A stretch of 64,000 nt of DNA, from contig JASJZH010000001.1 of the NCBI GenBank assembly GCA_037178975.1, positions 6,432,501-6,496,500 of the forward strand, written 5' to 3'. The notes beneath the pieces were generated by a model. That model was not told the DNA's origin. It was given only the letters and a program-made list of their open reading frames with translations, and searched no databases. The position numbers were made by a program, and so were the translations under genes. This DNA comes from Oscheius tipulae (lineage: Eukaryota; Nematoda; Chromadorea; Rhabditida; Rhabditidae). Below are positions 10,266-21,372 of this stretch, in pieces (positions within the stretch are counted from its first letter, which is position 1; each line of letters begins with the position of its first letter).

Positions 10266-13040
10266 AAAATGAGAAGAGCTGGGCGTCCGCTGCGTGTACT
10301 TGTCCAATATTTGGGCCCCCCGTCCCCTCACCACTTCCAAAATCCCATTTTCTATCTCTCTAGCCGGTTCCTTTTCTGTTTCATCTGGTCAGCGGTCAGC
10401 GTCTTCGTGACAATGATCCCCACTTTCCTACCTGTAAATGCACAAAACGAGTTTTCTGTAGGTCCCGAGAGATTTCTATTTCCCATCCTCTCCACCCCCA
10501 AAACCAGAAAAAAAACCTCCCGTTGTTCTACCTCGCAGCGAACCCCCGAATGTGATTCCGCCCTGTATATAGCTCCACCAGATTTGTCTAGTGTCCTTCT
10601 GTATTTGTCTCTTCCTCCCTTTTTCTCACCGCCAGCCTCGACTCGAATCGCCTCGAGTACGATCCGAGTCGCGTCTTTCGCCGCATTCGTCGGGCTCCCT
10701 CCCTTTTTTGTTCTCGTCCCAGCCCCTCCTCTCTCTATCTCTCGTTGTTGAAAAAGAAGGAACCACAGCTGACTCTGTATGTATAATGTGGATGTTTTAT
10801 AGCTGACACAAACACTTTGTGGCCGATGTATTTTATCACTCCTCCTCTTATAAATCAATGAAGCTTACACCTTATAATCGACTTGTTTTTCACAGGAGAT
10901 AGCGCACACATTATGACGTTGGCGGGACGAGCGAGAGGCATTTGGACTCGAAAACAGAAAGGAGAAAGTGAGGACACTGACGATAAACGAGGTCGGTATC
11001 GGGCAAAGTTTGCAGGGAGGATTACCCGAGATGAACGGAGAGCACTTGTAATCAATTTGGAGATTTTTTTTTTTACAAAAGAGTCCATCTTCTTGGAGGA
11101 AGCTTATCTCGCTTACCCTACACCGCAGCGGTCTCTGTCCATTCGTACGCGTCTCAATTGTTGAGAAAACGCGGCGCAGCCGCTTGCAATGACTCAGTGG
11201 CTAGGGCGTTGGGCTACAACTCTGAGCAACCCGGGTTTGTTTTCGGGTTTCTGAAAGGCTCAGCGGTCAATGACGCCTGCTTCTATTTTAAGACCCGTTC
11301 TAATATTAAAAAGAGCCACCCACCGATCCTCTACAAAATGATGAGTAGGCTATGGAATGATCGTTGGTTCCCAATATAAAGTTATAACGAAATCTGTTTT
11401 CCACTGGATGTGCCAACAAGTGTCTTGGCTCGTTGACGTGGCTGTCCCAGTGATACAAAGATATTTTTAGACTAGTCTATGAGTCATCCGACTGGTCCGA
11501 GTAATCAGAGTATACAGTAGTTTCTCCAACTCATTAAGAAATATAGCCGACCTGACACCGTAATCTGTGCAAAGAGACTCATGGATCCTTGCAGCTTGTT
11601 TTTCAGTCCGACTGGCCTCAGGCCTCGAAAACAACCCCTGCGTCTCTGGGCTTCCTCGTCGCTCTTCTCGTCGTCTCCAGCGCTGTCTGCCAGTCAGAGA
11701 CTGCATGGCACGACTAGACTATTCCACACCGTCATTCAGTCCAGAAAGACCAGGTTCAATGAGAGAAAAATGCTGGGAGCGAGAGAGCAATTCTACGGTA
11801 TATGGGAAAAGTACAGAGGGTCAAGGAGAGAGACTGAGGTCAAATTGGGAATAAAGGAAAAGTAAAATGAGAGTAAGTCGGAGCGAAGGCAAAACAATGA
11901 GCGGAAAACATGTTTTCTGAGGATGTTTATGGTATGGAATTCGACTTATATCCAAAATATCCAGTCTGACAAACAGACTTCTCTCTCTCTGCTATCCTCA
12001 ACTGCTATGTGGTCGAGTTGTTGACCAGTGTCTGGACCGAGTTACATATATAAACAGGCGCAGAGAGAGAGAGAGAGGAGGTTCTTCTGTTTTTATTTTC
12101 CATCCGTCGTCAGCCCAATTCTCCCGCTCCTTCCTTCAACTCTCATTCAATTCCCAGAACGCTTTACCAATACTAGTACAGTTCGAGGCGGCGAGTTCGG
12201 TTCTCTGGAATGAGTCTCATTTCCGCCTTCTCGCTACAATTGAATAGCTGTTGGGCGGGAGCTGGCACCATGCCAAAACAGCTGATAGCGTATTTTTCGA
12301 TGCGGGAAGCCCGAAGTGAAAAACAACGACGTCCGGGACTGGCATGAACAGAGAACAGGGTCTCTCGAGCAAGAGGTCTAGATTCTAGAACCCGAGGGAT
12401 GCTTTGGATAACAGCTTGAAAAGTCTTCCTCTTGCATTCCTCCATCCTTTCTAACCATTTCATAATCGATTTTATTGCACTATAAACAGGCTTTTCCCTG
12501 CACGTGGAGAAAGTTGTTTACAGATGGAGGCTGTTGTTGCCACGAAGGGGACTGAGCGAGAATGGGGGACGAAAAACAGCTCAAGGGTCATGAAGATTGC
12601 TCTTGGCAAGAGTCCAACTTGTCCTGACAAGTTGAGGAAAAGAGCTCGCTTCTGAAGAAGGCACTCGATAGTTCTCACAATGAAGTGAGTGCTTGTTACT
12701 GAATTTTTCAATAAGAATAGTTTTAGTTTGGTCATTTATGATGATGGTTGCGACTGTTCTGCCACTGTTCGCTGTGACTCTTGTCTCCGTGGTGAGTCTC
12801 TGTCGAATTCACATGGCTCTGAAGCAGTACAAGAAAAGACGGCCAGAAAGGAAAAACTGGAGTAGGAGGCGAATCGACGGGAACAACGCTGTGCCAACTA
12901 CTGTTGGCTTCGCTACACGATGCTCGACGTGCGCAGAGGCAAATCCGTCAATATGACTCTATTAGATCTTCAGTAAACTTTCTTCGAAGCTTCTATTGTT
13001 GCATCTAATTGACTCTTAATTGATTTCACTTCAAGACAAG
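10266..13040. other. daf-16 3' region and intergenic stretch
   Basis: 2.8 kb with no confidently supported gene. The first 600 bp are probably the daf-16 3' untranslated region. A tRNA-like short element lies at 11191-11250. An open frame at 12738-12956 (+) encodes a hydrophobic segment (VATVLPLFAVTLVSVVSL) followed by a basic tail. A different frame spliced across a possible 42-bp intron at 12685-12726 would give an unrelated peptide, so neither is called. Frames near 11567-11865 and 12173-12463 show no family resemblance. Confidence 0.4.
11191..11250 (+). repeat. tRNA-like short element (degenerate, possible SINE head)
   Basis: The stretch CTCAGTGGCTAGGGCGTTGG resembles a tRNA D-arm and A box. 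It is followed at tRNA-like spacing by CCCGGGTTTG..TTCGGG, which resembles a decayed T-arm and B box. No full cloverleaf forms: the T loop lacks the canonical GGTTCGANTCC and the acceptor stem does not pair. It is best read as a degenerate tRNA copy or the head of a tRNA-derived SINE. A second element of similar kind lies in an intron at 22219-22283. Confidence 0.3.
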
Positions 13041-14028
13041 ATGTGGAAAGCTGACGTCTGGCTCTCGTTGCTCTTCAAGACGACAGAAATTTCCCTTCTC
13101 TGTCTTCTGCTACAGCCTCTTTTCTTAGCTGGGTATGTTGTTTTTTCGGTACTTTGATGATACACGGGACTTCTTTTCTGTAACTCTCCAATAGCACCAG
13201 TTTTCATGTCGATATATTGCATTGTGGTCACTCTTCGGGTCCATGACTTGACTTTTCAACCTTTTGATGTTCCGTGCCTACAAATAGTTTTTTTTTTGGC
13301 TTCCGTGTCACACCTAAGCCTATTTCGCATCGATTCCAACGAAGTAGCTTCAAGAGTAGTTATCGAAACAAGGCTTTTTGCAAGAAAAAAGGGCCTTCGT
13401 CTGGTTTATTGTCAGACTAGGATCTATTTTTTTATGTCAGTGTTTTCTGAATACAAAAGTCATGACAGAATACACTGTTACCTTACTAAAGGATGTCTCT
13501 TGCGAAAGAAGACTCATGTAACACCAAGGTACATTTTCCTTTGTTTCAAGACCAACTTCAGGTCTCCTCCCTCGTTCTGCTGGTGTTCTTTCGGTTCCAA
13601 TGTGACCGAGCTGTGTCTTCTTCGGTCCCAGTCATTCGATGCAGTCGTCTTTTGTCCATCCGCCTTCTATCGGATTCTCTGCATCCTTCTACTCTCTTCC
13701 GTCTTCGTCTCTCTCGTCCAGACTGTCTTCTGTGTCTTTCTGCCTCTCCACAGTCTTCACTTTCTCGGTCTCTCCTTCTTCCAGTTCACAGGTACTTTTT
13801 AAAATATATTCCTCTCAATTTGGAACTCTAGCTGGAGTTTCGTCCTCTCTGGTAGTCTATTACTGGAATCTAGACTCTGAGAAGTTCCTTTTGGTCAAGG
13901 ACGAACTCATGCCCGAACTTTCTCTGAGCAACGTTTGTCTCACCGTACTCCAGACGATTTTCTTTGTTTTCTCCTTCGAGAAGACCTACCGCCACGTTTG
14001 GACAAACTACAAAGTCATCGCCGATTGA
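13041..14028 (+). CDS. Unknown small multi-pass membrane protein (about four helices)
   Basis: Three exons, 13041-13132, 13562-13791 and 13832-14028, sum to 519 nt and encode 172 residues. Phases agree at both joins; the second intron is 40 bp, the first 429 bp. Hydrophobic segments are near residues 15-30 (ISLLCLLLQPLFLA), 65-90 (ILCILLLSSVFVSLVQTVFC), 90-115 (HFLGLSFFQFTAGVSSSLVV) and 145-160 (VCLTVLQTIFFVFSF). Between the third and fourth helices is YYWNLDSEKFLLVKDELMPE. The C-terminus is short and polar (YRHVWTNYKVIAD). No family was recognised. It lies convergent to kal-1. Size and four-pass topology recall small nematode tetraspan-like proteins, but no homology is claimed. An extra exon in the 429-bp intron cannot be excluded. 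Confidence 0.55.
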
Positions 14029-14417
14029 GGCAGAAGGGCCGGTAATAAATGCGTTTCAATCTTTATAAAACTAGAAATATCACACAGGAGACAGTTTTAA
14101 GGGGGAGAACTGTTCCGAATCTGACTAGAACCCGTACACTATCTACAACAGTTCCAAAAGAGGGGAACAGAGGAAGAGGCAGGCAAATAGTGAACCCGTT
14201 TAGAGAGAGGAGCTCTCGATTAGACGAGCCTTAGAAGGAGGAACAAAAGGTTGAAGACGAGGCTGAATCTGATAGAGCTGCTTGCTTCTAGAGGCAGCTC
14301 AATGATGGCTCCTCCTGGGAAATGACTGATGAGATTCGAGTCAAAAAGGGTCGGAGCTATAAAGTTGGTCGAGAACGAGCTGCCCATTCCTTTGTTCGTA
14401 ATTGATTGAACCTAAAG

Positions 14418-17400
14418 TTAAGTATTTTTGATATATTTTGGGTGGAATACCTCCACAGTGTACATCTCTCCCTCTTTCAACTGCTCGTAGAAGATTTCTC
14501 GTCCTTGAGGAGGGTTGATGGTGATGTTGTGGACATCTCTATTGGTCGAGGACAGAACAACTCGGTATCCAATGATCGTGTCCTGAGTCGTCTCCGGATT
14601 CTTGCTCCATTTGCACGAGACTGTTGCTCCTTGAGCAGAACACAAAAGTGGCGTAGTCAATGAAAGACAGGGGATCGGGACGGCGGAAGGCGTCTTGTCA
14701 CAAGCTTGAGTCGAAAATGTCGTCGTGATGGCAGTCTGAAACTCTAGTCTGCTACTTATCCGTGCAGTATAGCCAACCTCTGGACGGGCATTGTCCACTA
14801 TCTGAACATGGTAGTCACAGTCAAAGGAGAGTCTCCGCAGTGTCGCAGCACATTCGTTGACCTTGATGTCGTGCCATCTGAAACCGAATTCAGAGCAGTC
14901 GAAATGTTCAGGTACCTGGCATCCATTGTATGAGTCTGATACTCTCTGCAGTCTCCCTTCTTGACTTTCACGACAAAGACAGTTGTTCCTGGTCCACAGA
15001 TTCTGGCATCGAGCCAGTTGATAGTGGTTTGGAGTTCTCCGTCCTCGAAGAACGGAGTCTGTACATCAATGTCTTGTGCTGGTGTGCCTTCTTCGGTGTC
15101 TGTATTCACTGGCACATTCAAATGAGGGTCATCCGTTGTCGTAGTGCTTGTAGTCTCTCGTTGTTCCCCAGTGTAGGCATCGGCCGTCCGAACAAAGATG
15201 ATTCCCTTCTCTCCCTGCAGTTCGCCCTCGGTCGATTCAACCACCGATTGGATTTCGACAATGTAGACTGAGTTGGGGAAGAGGCCGGATATCTCAGTTT
15301 GTGTCGTGTGACTGGGAATGACTACAGAGTGTCGGTCACGAGCCTCAATGCTCCAAGCGTCATCGTCTTCGTCAGTACTTCTTTTGTCGTGTGTATCCAA
15401 AGTTGCCTTCCTCCTCATCATTTCCTCGAACGAATCAGCTTCGGCCGAAGAACTGGCAGCCCAAGAGACCTAAAGAAGACCTGTTTACGTTGTTTCAACA
15501 AACCAAACCTGATAATTCTTTATAGGCAAGTCACTTGGTGGCGGGGCCCATTGTACCATCTGGTTCCACAGACCGACAGGTGTCAGTCGAGTCGCTCCAA
15601 GAGCCAGATCCTTTGGTGGTCCGGGCGCCTTCGCTTCTGAAACGTTTGATTACGAAGCATAAAAAAGTCCGTACCTTTTGAAAGCTTGAAAGGATCCGAA
15701 GGCTTGCTGAAGCCCAGACTTCCAAACTGACTGACAGCTCCGACTCGGAACTCGTAGAATCTGCCTGGAGAAAGTAGATGCTTGAGAATCGCATACGGCT
15801 TGTTTCTCTAAACCAATATATTTCCTAGTCAAAAAAAGATGTCATACCACAGTGACAGTCTGCCATTCAGTCATTGAATCCGTGTGCAGACCCCATCTCC
15901 ACTGAACCACAAAGAGGTTCGCATTGGCGTTGGCCTGTTCCTTCGAAAGTTTCTGCATAACCCATCGGATGTTGATTGAGCGTCTTCGCTTCCTTTCTTG
16001 GATAGAAATGGTGATAGGAACGGGCAGCAGACGAGGATCTCTGCCTTTCGGTTGAACACATTGACGAGAACAGCCGTATGAACAGCACTTAGCAGTCTCT
16101 CCACAGTCTCCGTCTAGATGACACAAGGCGGTGCATTCCTGAACATATTCTATTTGATCGCAATCCATGTGTCTTACATAGTTGGAAGAGTTGGTCATCT
16201 TGGGACAAGCTCCGGGCTTTTCCTTGTAGATTCGTTCGAGGAAGTCGCAGCTTTGTTCACACGAAGTCTGATCCATTGACTCTTTGCAGTTGTCCTTACA
16301 GACAGCCAAGGTGATAAAGTTTTCTCGACAGGGTACAGCACACTGAAACATTGGCGGGTGATGATGAGGCAGCGGTGTTGATTTGATTAGTGTAGGCTAA
16401 TTGCAGGTTGCGGCATTATGCTCCATTGACGACGGCTAACCATTTTAGAAGATGTCGTCAAAACAATTCAGAACCGTCTCTCTAGCAGCGTTTTATGTCT
16501 TGCATATGTCGCAATGGGACCCATTATACCGTAAACCATTAGGACCTTTGACCCTGCCGCTCGCTAATGGCCAAAAACGTCAGCTGGTCATAATTAGCGC
16601 ATTCTGATACGCCTTCGAGAATTCGCGAGCCGCATCTGGCGCCCTAAAACTTTAGCTTTTAACAAGACCGACAAGTGCTGCTGACTCTCCCAGCCAGAAG
16701 GATGTTGCTGAAGAGGAATCTGTTCCATTGTTCATCCGAGACATGATATATGCTCCGGACACCATATGTCCGGTCAGCGTGTCAAGTAGTCTCTGACTAA
16801 TGGACTGACTATTCGAGCATATTGGAACGCTTCCGCCCTCAAGGGTAACAACTGCCATTCTCAGCAGACATAGGACAGTGCGCGATCCGCGATTAGCCTA
16901 TTTGCCGTAGGTCTTAGTGGTGTGAACGGAATTGGGCTCGGAACGAGTAGACAAACACACAGTTATGGCAGCTGTAAACTGGTAAGACTCACGGCTGAAC
17001 ACAGGACGTCGTCTTTGCACATCTGGATGATTTGATGCTTCAGGTTGCGACGCTGTTCGACATTGTCCTGAAAATGATAGAGATTATGTGACCCAATTGA
17101 GCAATCAGACTATTACGCATGTTAATGAGCTCTTGAGAATAAGCACTGTGAACATATGTCCTATTTGTTACGCAAGAGACTACAGCCACTTGAGATCGCT
17201 GTCCCCCAAATCATCTTCACACCTCCAAGGACAGTCCGATATTGTTTCCCAGATACCGTCCATGCAGTCAGGCAGAAAATTCACCTCAACTGACCTTAGA
17301 GAGACGCGTCGTGGCGAAAAACAATAATAGACTGGGAGAGAGGGCATTGTTGGAAAGAGCAGAGTAGTTGGCGGTCTTTTTTGGTCCCCCTACTGTCTAT

Positions 17401-19762
17401 AATTAGCATATTGTTGCAATTGTTTGTCCGGAAGCGGTCCCCGAAGGTACCTCGCCAGTCCCGACGACCCCAACTGGTTTTTGGCAATCTGGCTCGGTTT
17501 GCATAATGTATTCCAGAAAGAGAAACGAGGCGTAAATTGATGGATACAGTAAAACGGACAGCCGCCCTTTACCCTCTGCCGCCCAGCTTATGTCTGTCAG
17601 CAGTCTTAATCGTATATTTGTAGTCCAGGTGTTCTGCTCGAGCTCGAATTTCAGCACACTAAAGACGTAATTGTCGCGTTTTGGGTGGGTTCACCGGAAC
17701 GGCCAGCTGAACGTGAGAACAAAGGCTTCAGCTGGATAAAGAGATCATTTGTCTGTTGATCAATGTCTTCGAGGACACAGAGAGAGGATGACCGATTCAC
17801 AGGACACCTGTATTTGTCTGACCCTCCTCACTCCAAAAGCGGCACTCTTGTGTCAAATACTCGTCGGCTGCTGGCTAATCCGATTATTCTAAAAGTGTTG
17901 CGTGTGGGGGATCGAGCTCTGCCAAATACTTGAACACCTTTGGCTGGCCGACCCGCGTATGGCCATATTGTTCTGAGGTGCACACTCGACCTGGCGAACC
18001 CCTCCGTCCATTGAAGGTGCTGACAAAAGGAACATGTCAATATTTCATTCTCGGCCCCCCAACAGAACAATAGCCCATAGGTGATAGTCGAATTATATGG
18101 GTTCAGCTCTGTTTACTCGTTTCTCCGGGTCATTTCTTGAGAGGGAGAAGGTCGTCGCCAGCTGTCTGTCCGACTACTTGAGCATCCCATTTTGCCCCGG
18201 CTTTATTGACAATTAAAAACCACGATGCTGGCTTGAAGGTTGAAAGATTCGAGGAGACAATTTGTCTTTTCTGGGCGTCGTAAATCGCGTAACTCCGGGG
18301 ACAGTTTTCTCAAGATTAGCATCAGGAGCTGATAGGCACAGTGCGCCAGATTCTAACCGCGATAGTCTGGGAACTACTTCGACTCCCATAAATCTTCGAA
18401 TCTTCAGAAAAAGTCTGACGGAATGGCGCCAGATCGAACGAGGGGCGCCACTGTGACGGACATATGTTGTCGTACAGTTAGTTTATTGTGATTTGGTGTG
18501 TCAGGGACGGTAGTCAATTAGCGAGGGCAATATTGGATCAAAATTGGCACCTCTCTTTGGCAATTCCCATTCGCGCCAGATGGAGAATCGTAAATCTTTT
18601 GGCTGTTTTAGACTCTCTGCCAGAGCTGTAACAAGTGTATCTTAGTGTTACAGCAGAAGAAACATTGGCCACACACCTGCCAGGTAGAAACATTGTGGCC
18701 TGTTCCCCCGATGCTTCTCTGTTCATATTCATAGGTCCGGATATGGGGAGGATCACTCGAGACGGAATATTCAGCAGCACTCATTAGCAATCACAGCTCT
18801 CGAGTCCCACAATGCCCGTATTGTTGCGAGTCATTAGTCGGAGGAAGTCCCATCAAAAAGGACCTCGGCCTCCCAAAGAGCTTTCAGTTGGATTAAACTA
18901 GAGCTGCCCCAACAGGTCAACTCCCGCGCAGTTCATCCATCAGCCAGTGACAGGAGTCAAAAAAGACCGCCTCACCTGCCCCCTGGACAAACTGTGTCTT
19001 TTTTTCCCCGAGTGTAAAAGGTCTCTGTCCCATTATGTCCCGGCTGGCATATGCGCAGAAGAGCTTAGCCGTCGTGGTCAGTGATTAGAGGGAGATGCGC
19101 AAATCTCTCCTGGCCTTCTCGAGATTAGAGACTACCAGTAGGATTACTTTGAGAAAAAAAGAGGTACAACAGGCGACCTTGTGGCCCTATCCATTACGAC
19201 CGTATGTCGGTCTGTCGGCACCTTTGGCTTGCGCAACTTGACGACTCCGCTCATCACAGTTACAACAAACATTCACTGCTCTTTATCAACTCTCACTACC
19301 CCCTTCGAATTCCGGAGGTCCATAAGTGGTGCGTTTGAATTGATGCATGTAAATAGGCGCACTGCAGGGGGTTCGAGAGGGAGTCCAGAACACGGTTAAT
19401 TAAACACTTCCGAAAGTCTTACGTAACAAAGCAGAACCGTGTCCCCGTGAGAGACAGATGGGTTTGGGTCAGAAAAGGTTTCAGTTTCCTCTGTGAGGTC
19501 AAGAGGATATCCAGCTATATTCCCAGAGTACTCATACGCGCAACTAATGGAGTCGTAAACCCGAGTCAGATGCCATACAGAGATACTGAAAAGAGAGAGA
19601 GGATATTCCCACCTGATAGCGGTGCTCCATGTCGTAGAGACATTTTGACTGACAGCGGGTGGAGATGAGCTCGTCTCCGAGAAGAGATGGGACAAAAAAG
19701 AACAGAAGAGCAGCTATCAACATGGCTGAGACATCCAACTGAAAAGAGTGTGAAGAGGACAC
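14418..19762 (-). CDS. kal-1: KAL-1 / anosmin-1, secreted WAP and fibronectin-III neural adhesion protein
   Basis: Seven exons on the minus strand: 19613-19762, 16993-17067, 15848-16342, 15675-15807, 15509-15636, 14916-15469 and 14418-14877, about 664 residues. A signal peptide (MLIAALLFFFVPSLLG) is followed by RCQSKCLYD, matching the cysteine-rich N-terminus of anosmins. Residues about 76-175 hold many cysteines and a WAP-type four-disulfide core (DCGETAKCCSYGCSRQC). Three to four FN3 domains follow (PGRFYEFRVGAVSQFGSLGF; GLFPNSVYIVEIQSV; EGEMYTVEVFHP). Anosmin binds heparan sulfate and FGF receptor complexes and guides neurite branching and epidermal morphogenesis; that is family knowledge. 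All splice phases agree. The first intron is 2.5 kb, unusual in this compact window. An in-frame ATG 13 codons upstream of MLIAALL is also present. Closest in length to C. elegans KAL-1. Confidence 0.9.
17068..19612. other. Large first intron of kal-1, no gene seen
   Basis: A 2.5-kb intron in a gene whose other introns are about 40 bp, apart from one of 650 bp (16343-16992). No nested gene could be supported. Open frames are short and lack splice-consistent partners. Retention of a large first intron next to a signal-peptide exon suggests regulatory sequence for tissue-specific expression, as inference. Confidence 0.45.
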
Positions 19763-21372
19763 TTCCGGAACGTATTTAGTGTTAATGGAGGCGTAAAGGG
19801 CGTGAGGAGGCTAACGGAGAACAAAAAGGTTGCATAATGGGGGTGTGCGTGTGGCCCACATGGAACCATACAATAGCTGGTGGTGATTATCACCTTGTGA
19901 AGAGACAATGGAAGATGTGCCCAAAGGCACCTGGCACATGTCGGTTAACGGTCTGAGAGAAAGGAAAGTACCAGATCCGTGGGGCATATGATTCTTTTGA
20001 GATCAGACTGATAAAGATTAAGACTGCACAATTAAAAGAAGTTTAAATATAAGTGGAACAATTTCCGGTAGAAGGGATAATTAGTACATCAACGTGAGGA
20101 ACCCCGCTGGTCTGGACCCGAGGGTAGGCGTGTCGTCCGGACCACGCCCACCGGAAACTGTTTCCCACCAAGAGAGGCACGAAAAAAAGAGGCCTAATCG
20201 AGGTGAAGTATAAAGCCAGAGAGGATCAAGGCTGACACGTTAGAACTCATCAAACGTGATCTCTCCATCACAGAATTCTCTGACTAACTCACCACATGAT
20301 TCCTCTGAATACTCTTCAAAACATCTAAAGAAACGGTCACATTCCTAGCTAAAAAGATCCATTTTATTAAAAAGCTGTTCTGTCCATGGAGCCTTTTTGC
20401 AGAGCATGGCCCAAGCGCCATTTTTGTGTACTTTAATGAAAGAGCTGATTAGTCTCTCTAAGCATTCAATTGTGAATCTAAAAAACGAAGGGGCTATTGA
20501 ATTGGGACTGCAATCAAAAGGAGGGCTTTGTGCTGGGGCGAACAATGTAGTAGCTGCTAATCTAATAATGCCAAACATAAACTTGTCATCGTCCATTGAA
20601 CAGAGTTGAAGCGGAGAGAGGAGAGAACTGGTAGCCACAATCAGGAGTCAATTGCACCGGTCTGAACTGACAGCTCGTCCATGCCCGATCGGGGTCAGGC
20701 TTTTAGCTCAGAATAGCATAAAGCGTGTAGTTCTCACAACAAAAAGTGGAAATCAGCGTGAGAGTACGCAGCGGCTTACTCGGGGGGAAGGGGGCAGAGG
20801 ACGAGGGAAAACAGTCGTAAATGGGTTGGGATAAGTGATATACAGCCCAGGATTGGGTATTTTGTCTCTCATAAAAGGAGCGCGTTGTCTCGAGAGGTCT
20901 CCACGAAACGCAACGCTTGATGAATACCTCGAGTAGCTCCCGAGCCTCTCAAATCGTAATAATCGCCTCTTCTGATTAGTCTACTCCTCCCTCTTTAATC
21001 AGCAGGTTCGACCTTGTTTGTCCGCTCTAATGGCCTTCTTATGTAAGTCGAGTAAGACGGTTATGCAACGAGTATGTGGGATGTTTGCCTAGCCTTTACT
21101 GATACAGTCACGGCAGATGAATCGGCGACGGCGGTATTGTTTTTGGGCAGAAAGAGCAGTCGTCCTTGACTCATACCAGTAGACGGAAGCCACCACCCGT
21201 TTGATAAGTCTTACCGTAGCTTGAGAGACTGTTAATGGTCGACAAACGATTCCCGGCTGAAATTTACGAGATGGACGCGTTCCCAGACCGCTAAAGAGCG
21301 TAGAGTCATAAAGACCCGTTTGGTTGATCCTTTACTTCGGAAAAAGAACATCTACAGGGCCTATTCAATCGA
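19763..21372. other. Intergenic region upstream of kal-1 and downstream of the SLC22 gene
   Basis: This stretch should hold the kal-1 promoter on the minus strand. One tentative small gene is proposed inside it at 20240-20596. The remainder shows no supportable genes or recognised elements. Confidence 0.4.
20240..20596 (-). CDS. Tentative tiny three-exon gene, acidic cysteine-containing peptide
   Basis: A minus-strand open frame interrupted by a single TAG continues beyond it with strongly protein-like sequence. Splicing 20583-20596, 20432-20477 and 20240-20344 removes the stop and gives a 54-residue peptide: MDDDK, then FTIECLERLISSFIK, then ECDRFFRCFEEYSEESCGEL and REFCDGEITFDEF. Both introns (105 and 87 bp) begin GT and end AG, and phases agree. 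The tail DGEITFDEF resembles the end of an EF-hand loop, but the full calcium loop is not present. No family was recognised. It lies in the kal-1 upstream region. An unspliced reading, a decayed pseudogene or chance are all possible. Confidence 0.3.

Noticed and set aside
12738-12956. Hydrophobic frame as a small membrane protein
   Set aside because: An alternative spliced frame from ATG 12680 competes on the same bases and neither has further support.
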